From positions 1 through 17,882 of the forward strand of contig DMAZ01000079.1 of the NCBI GenBank assembly GCA_003446335.1: 17,882 nt of DNA. The letters run 5' to 3'. The notes beneath the pieces are model-generated. The model was not told the origin of the DNA. It worked only from the letters and a program-made list of their open reading frames with translations, and ran no database searches. Source of the stretch: Lachnospiraceae bacterium. GTDB taxonomy: Bacteria; Bacillota_A; Clostridia; Lachnospirales; Lachnospiraceae. This document shows, one piece after another, positions 15,638 to 17,882 of this stretch; positions within the stretch are counted from its first letter, which is position 1, and every line of letters begins with the position of its first letter. The translations under genes were made by a program, and so were the position numbers.

Positions 15638-16966
15638 TCATTTTCCCAGTACCCACATCCCTCTGACACGCTGAAGATCCGTCTCATAAAAAGCTTTTGC
15701 AAATGCCGTCATATAGCTCTCATCGCGCACCCCCATCGTCTCGTACGGCGAATGCATAGCCAGCTGCGCAAGACCTATATCAACAGTATCTACAGACACG
15801 TGGGATTCGGATATATTACCGAGCGTGGAACCCCCGGGGATATCTGAACGGTTCGTATAATACTGCACCGGAATCCCGGCGCGACCGGCAATTTCAGCAC
15901 ACAGAGCTTTGGAGACTGCGTCCGTTGTATATTTCTGACTCGCCGTCTCCTTGATCACGATTCCCCCGTTCATGCGCGGACGGTTCACCGGGTCTGCCTT
16001 ATCCTGATAATTTGGATGCATGGCATGTCCGTTATCCGCTGATATCATGAAGCTTCCGGCCAGCGCCGCGGGAAGAGCGAACCTGCCTTCCGCGATTCTC
16101 TCGAGCGTTTCGTAAAGAAATGTCGAATCAGCTCCCTGCTTTGTTCCGGATCCCACCTCTTCATTGTCAAATGCCGCATGGACAGGAATCATCCTCCTGT
16201 CCTCTGCCCTCAGAAAACCTTCAAGTGTTCCAAAGCAGCAGGCCAGGTCGTCAATTCTCGGCGCGGACAGAAATTCTTCCGATGCTCCCCATACAGATGC
16301 CCGCTCCCTGTTATAAACAAAAAGATCGTAACTGAGAAGATCTTCCTCCGATACTCCGGCACTTTCCGCAAGCAGCTTCAAAAAATGTCCCTCTGCCTGC
16401 CTGTCGCCGAAGAGCGGACACAGGTCGTTCTGTACATTGTAGGCATGACCTGCGTTTGCTTCCCTGTCCATATGAATCGCGAGAGAGGGAATCATCAGAA
16501 GATCCCGGTCGATCTGAACAAGACGTTCCTCCAGACGGACTTCTCCGTTTTCTCCCCGCTGCCTTACAACAACTCTCCCGGCTGCAGAGAGCGGTCTGTC
16601 GAACCAGGGAGCCATCAGCATCCCCCCGTATTTTTCGACGTTGAGTTTCACATAATGGTCTCCGACCGGCATCTCGGGATTTTCCTTTATTTTTAAAGCC
16701 GGTGAATCCGTGTGGGAGGCTGTGATCAGAAAACCTGTTTCACCTGCCGCTGATTCGGGGATCCGAAAAGAAATAACGGAAGAATGATTCCTCATGACAA
16801 AATATTTTCCCCCGGTCCGAAGTTCCCAGCTGTCTGTCTCATATAATTCCGTATACTCTTCATCAAGAAGTCTCTCCCTTATGTTCGCCGCTGCGTGATA
16901 ACAGCTTGGACTCTTTTCGAGAAATGAAATCAGCCTGTCCGCTGTTTCTCTGTAGTTATCCGTCAT
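15638..16966 (-). CDS. M18 family aminopeptidase
   Basis: The 442-residue protein is a cytosolic metallo-aminopeptidase of family M18 (aspartyl aminopeptidase relatives) that removes N-terminal residues from peptides. The dinuclear metal site is complete: H85 in ASHTDSP, D239 in RIDDLACCFG, E269/E270 in FDNEEVGSGT, D311 in SADNGHAMHPN and H405 in AMHSPYET. PGGSTLGNISESHVSVDTVDIG is also characteristic. Length is close to the usual size. The start is the ATG with AGGAGG six bases upstream. A frame open to 17116 adds 50 Cys/Ser-rich residues that run through a hairpin region and are not credible. Exact residue preference cannot be read from sequence. Confidence 0.94.
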   Translation of the reverse strand: MTDNYRETADRLISFLEKSPSCYHAAANIRERLLDEEYTELYETDSWELRTGGKYFVMRNHSSVISFRIPESAAGETGFLITASHTDSPALKIKENPEMPVGDHYVKLNVEKYGGMLMAPWFDRPLSAAGRVVVRQRGENGEVRLEERLVQIDRDLLMIPSLAIHMDREANAGHAYNVQNDLCPLFGDRQAEGHFLKLLAESAGVSEEDLLSYDLFVYNRERASVWGASEEFLSAPRIDDLACCFGTLEGFLRAEDRRMIPVHAAFDNEEVGSGTKQGADSTFLYETLERIAEGRFALPAALAGSFMISADNGHAMHPNYQDKADPVNRPRMNGGIVIKETASQKYTTDAVSKALCAEIAGRAGIPVQYYTNRSDIPGGSTLGNISESHVSVDTVDIGLAQLAMHSPYETMGVRDESYMTAFAKAFYETDLQRVRGMWVLGK

Positions 16967-16972
16967 GATCTT

Positions 16973-16978
16973 CCTCCT
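16973..16978 (-). promoter_or_regulatory. Ribosome binding site fixing the M18 aminopeptidase start
   Basis: AGGAGG stands six bases before the ATG at 16966 and rules out the longer frame that starts within the inverted repeat upstream. Confidence 0.75.
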
Positions 16979-17032
16979 GTAAAAACCCGTTCCCGATCCG
17001 TAAGAATCACTGGTCTCCGCACATTTTCCGTG

Positions 17033-17141
17033 AAAAGAAGAGCTGCCGCACGAAGTTCCGCAGCAACATAATACAGCGGTCTCACTTGAATGCGCCGACC
17101 GTATTTCGTTGTGCATTACCTTAATGCGGCAGCTTTTTTTT
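17033..17141. terminator. Long imperfect inverted repeat with terminator character
   Basis: An outer 10-bp stem, AGCTGCCGCA (17041-17050) with TGCGGCAGCT (17125-17134), extends through A/T and G-U pairs to about 17034/17141. On the plus strand it ends in an eight-T run (17134-17141). Inside, CAAC..AATAC...GGTC (17064-17081) pairs with GACC-GTATT..GTTG (17097-17111), and GCATT/AATGC (17113-17127) is a competing small hairpin. It lies just after the stop of the acidic protein gene (minus strand), where AGCTCTTCTTTTC follows the stem, so it may end that gene's transcript. Its ~109-base size is large for a simple terminator. Confidence 0.6.
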
Positions 17142-17148
17142 ATCCGTT

Positions 17149-17882
17149 TTACAATTTTTCTATGTTCTTTGCGCCTATAATATTCTGGTCCTGAGAGGCC
17201 GAGTTCATATCCGCTGTGATCTTTACATATTCGCCTTCCATAAGGTCCATACCTGCAATATCACTGTAGCTGAATGTCATCGAAACACCTTCTTCGGTAG
17301 TAATCGTTACCGTGTTGCCTGTGGTCGATTCGACATTTCCGCGGAAGACAGAATCAGATGCGGCTTCACCCTGATCACTGTCAGAGACATTTGTCGCCTG
17401 AACTTCGTCCATATTATCGAGGTCTCCCGTATAGCTTACAGTAACGTCATTTCCTTCGTTTATACCGTCTGCATAGCTCTGCGATGCGTTGGTAATATCA
17501 AACGTATAGTACGTACTCTCCTCACCGTCCGCCTCATCATAGGTCATGGACGGATACTCATCTTCCGTTCCTTCAGGCATTTCCTGGACCGGCTCCTCGG
17601 CAACCACTTCATTCCCGTCATTGTCGGATTCTTCCGGATCTACCTTGATGGTCACAGTATCAATATCATAACCGACAACCTCTCCTGTGATCGTTCCCTC
17701 ATCTTCATCCGGGAGTATCTCTGATTCGGATTCAGTGTAACTGTCATCCGGAAGGATTTCCGTTTCGGATTCATCATAACTGTCATCCGGAAGGCTTTCT
17801 GTTTCAGATTCGTCAGAACTGTCATCGACCGGTGCCGGAATCATCGTGGGCTCTTCAGGAGCTTCCGTCGGCGTCTCTGTCG
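17149..17882 (-). CDS. Acidic secreted-type protein with two small beta domains (5' end outside window)
   Basis: The frame stays open to the window edge with Thr/Glu/Pro-rich codons (TETPTEAPEEPT) upstream of the first ATG at 17844, so the real start and any signal or lipoprotein sequence lie beyond 17882. The visible 244 or so residues start with an acidic linker built of three 13-residue repeats (LPDDSYDESETE-like). Then come two similar beta-rich domains: GEVVGYDIDTVTIKV...YTFDI...GNDVTVSYTG, and FRGNVESTTGNTVTITTEEG...FSYSD...GEYVKITAD. Both look like small OB-like modules with the pattern strand-TVTI-strand-G(D/E)YVKI. I do not recognise a named function. A surface lipoprotein is the best guess from composition. 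Confidence 0.7.
   Translation of the reverse strand, partial: TETPTEAPEEPTMIPAPVDDSSDESETESLPDDSYDESETEILPDDSYTESESEILPDEDEGTITGEVVGYDIDTVTIKVDPEESDNDGNEVVAEEPVQEMPEGTEDEYPSMTYDEADGEESTYYTFDITNASQSYADGINEGNDVTVSYTGDLDNMDEVQATNVSDSDQGEAASDSVFRGNVESTTGNTVTITTEEGVSMTFSYSDIAGMDLMEGEYVKITADMNSASQDQNIIGAKNIEKL
17709..17825 (-). repeat. Three 39-bp tandem repeats in the acidic linker
   Basis: Units lie at 17709-17747, 17748-17786 and 17787-17825. All end in CTGTCAT on the plus strand, and units two and three both begin CCGGAAGG. Each encodes 13 acidic residues in frame, so copy-number change would lengthen or shorten the linker without a frameshift. Confidence 0.9.

Noticed and set aside
16967..17116. 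N-terminal extension of the M18 aminopeptidase by 50 residues
   Set aside because: The extension is Cys/Ser-rich, comes from the inverted repeat, has no family similarity, and the inner ATG has a strong SD.
17709..17825. CRISPR-like array
   Set aside because: The 39-bp units are directly adjacent with no spacers and encode in-frame acidic residues.

Overview
The window reads as chromosomal DNA of a mid-GC Gram-positive Clostridia member. Lachnospiraceae is the best guess, inferred from gene content: an Flp1-like pilin, a DUF5702-like protein and a DUF6382-FHA protein lie together in a Tad-type pilus locus, next to a Gram-positive surface protein with a C-terminal anchor, a GH36 alpha-galactosidase and strong AAGGAGG ribosome binding sites. 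No rRNA, tRNA, CRISPR array, transposase or phage gene was seen. Coding density is high and no gap without a gene exceeds about 240 bases.

Left part (1-3366): a beta-CASP metallo-beta-lactamase-fold protein, probably an RNA-processing nuclease (minus strand), diverges from a stand-alone murG (plus strand) across a 119-base promoter region. murG ends at a strong hairpin terminator and converges on a HIT-family nucleotide hydrolase (minus strand).

Middle part (3426-13029, all minus strand, so read right to left): this looks like one long operon for surface appendage biogenesis. In transcription order it holds a 55-residue Flp-like pilin (too short for ordinary ORF calling), a DUF5702-like membrane-anchored protein, a TadE-like pseudopilin with a duplicated Cys/His motif, a TadV/CpaA-type A24 prepilin peptidase, a second TadE-like pseudopilin, a membrane DUF6382-FHA protein, and a 1488-residue surface protein with eight tandem ~119-residue beta-rich repeats and a wall-anchor-like C-terminus. 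Pilin, minor pilins and processing peptidase are all here. The motor ATPase (TadA), platform proteins (TadB/TadC) and CpaB are not, and the locus is closed off upstream by a terminator and an unrelated gene. If the pilus is functional, its motor must be encoded elsewhere.

Right part (13201-17882, minus strand): a GH36 alpha-galactosidase and an M18 aminopeptidase, then a ~109-base imperfect inverted repeat with terminator character. At the right edge is the C-terminal part of a secreted-looking acidic protein with three 39-bp tandem repeats and two small repeated beta domains.

Most interesting points: the motor-less Tad module co-directional with a giant surface protein; invariant Lys/Asp/Asn positions in all eight repeats of that protein, suggesting isopeptide cross-links; the complementary loss of metal-ligand residues in the duplicated Cys/His motif of one TadE-like protein; and several hairpins placed where they could control translation or transcription.
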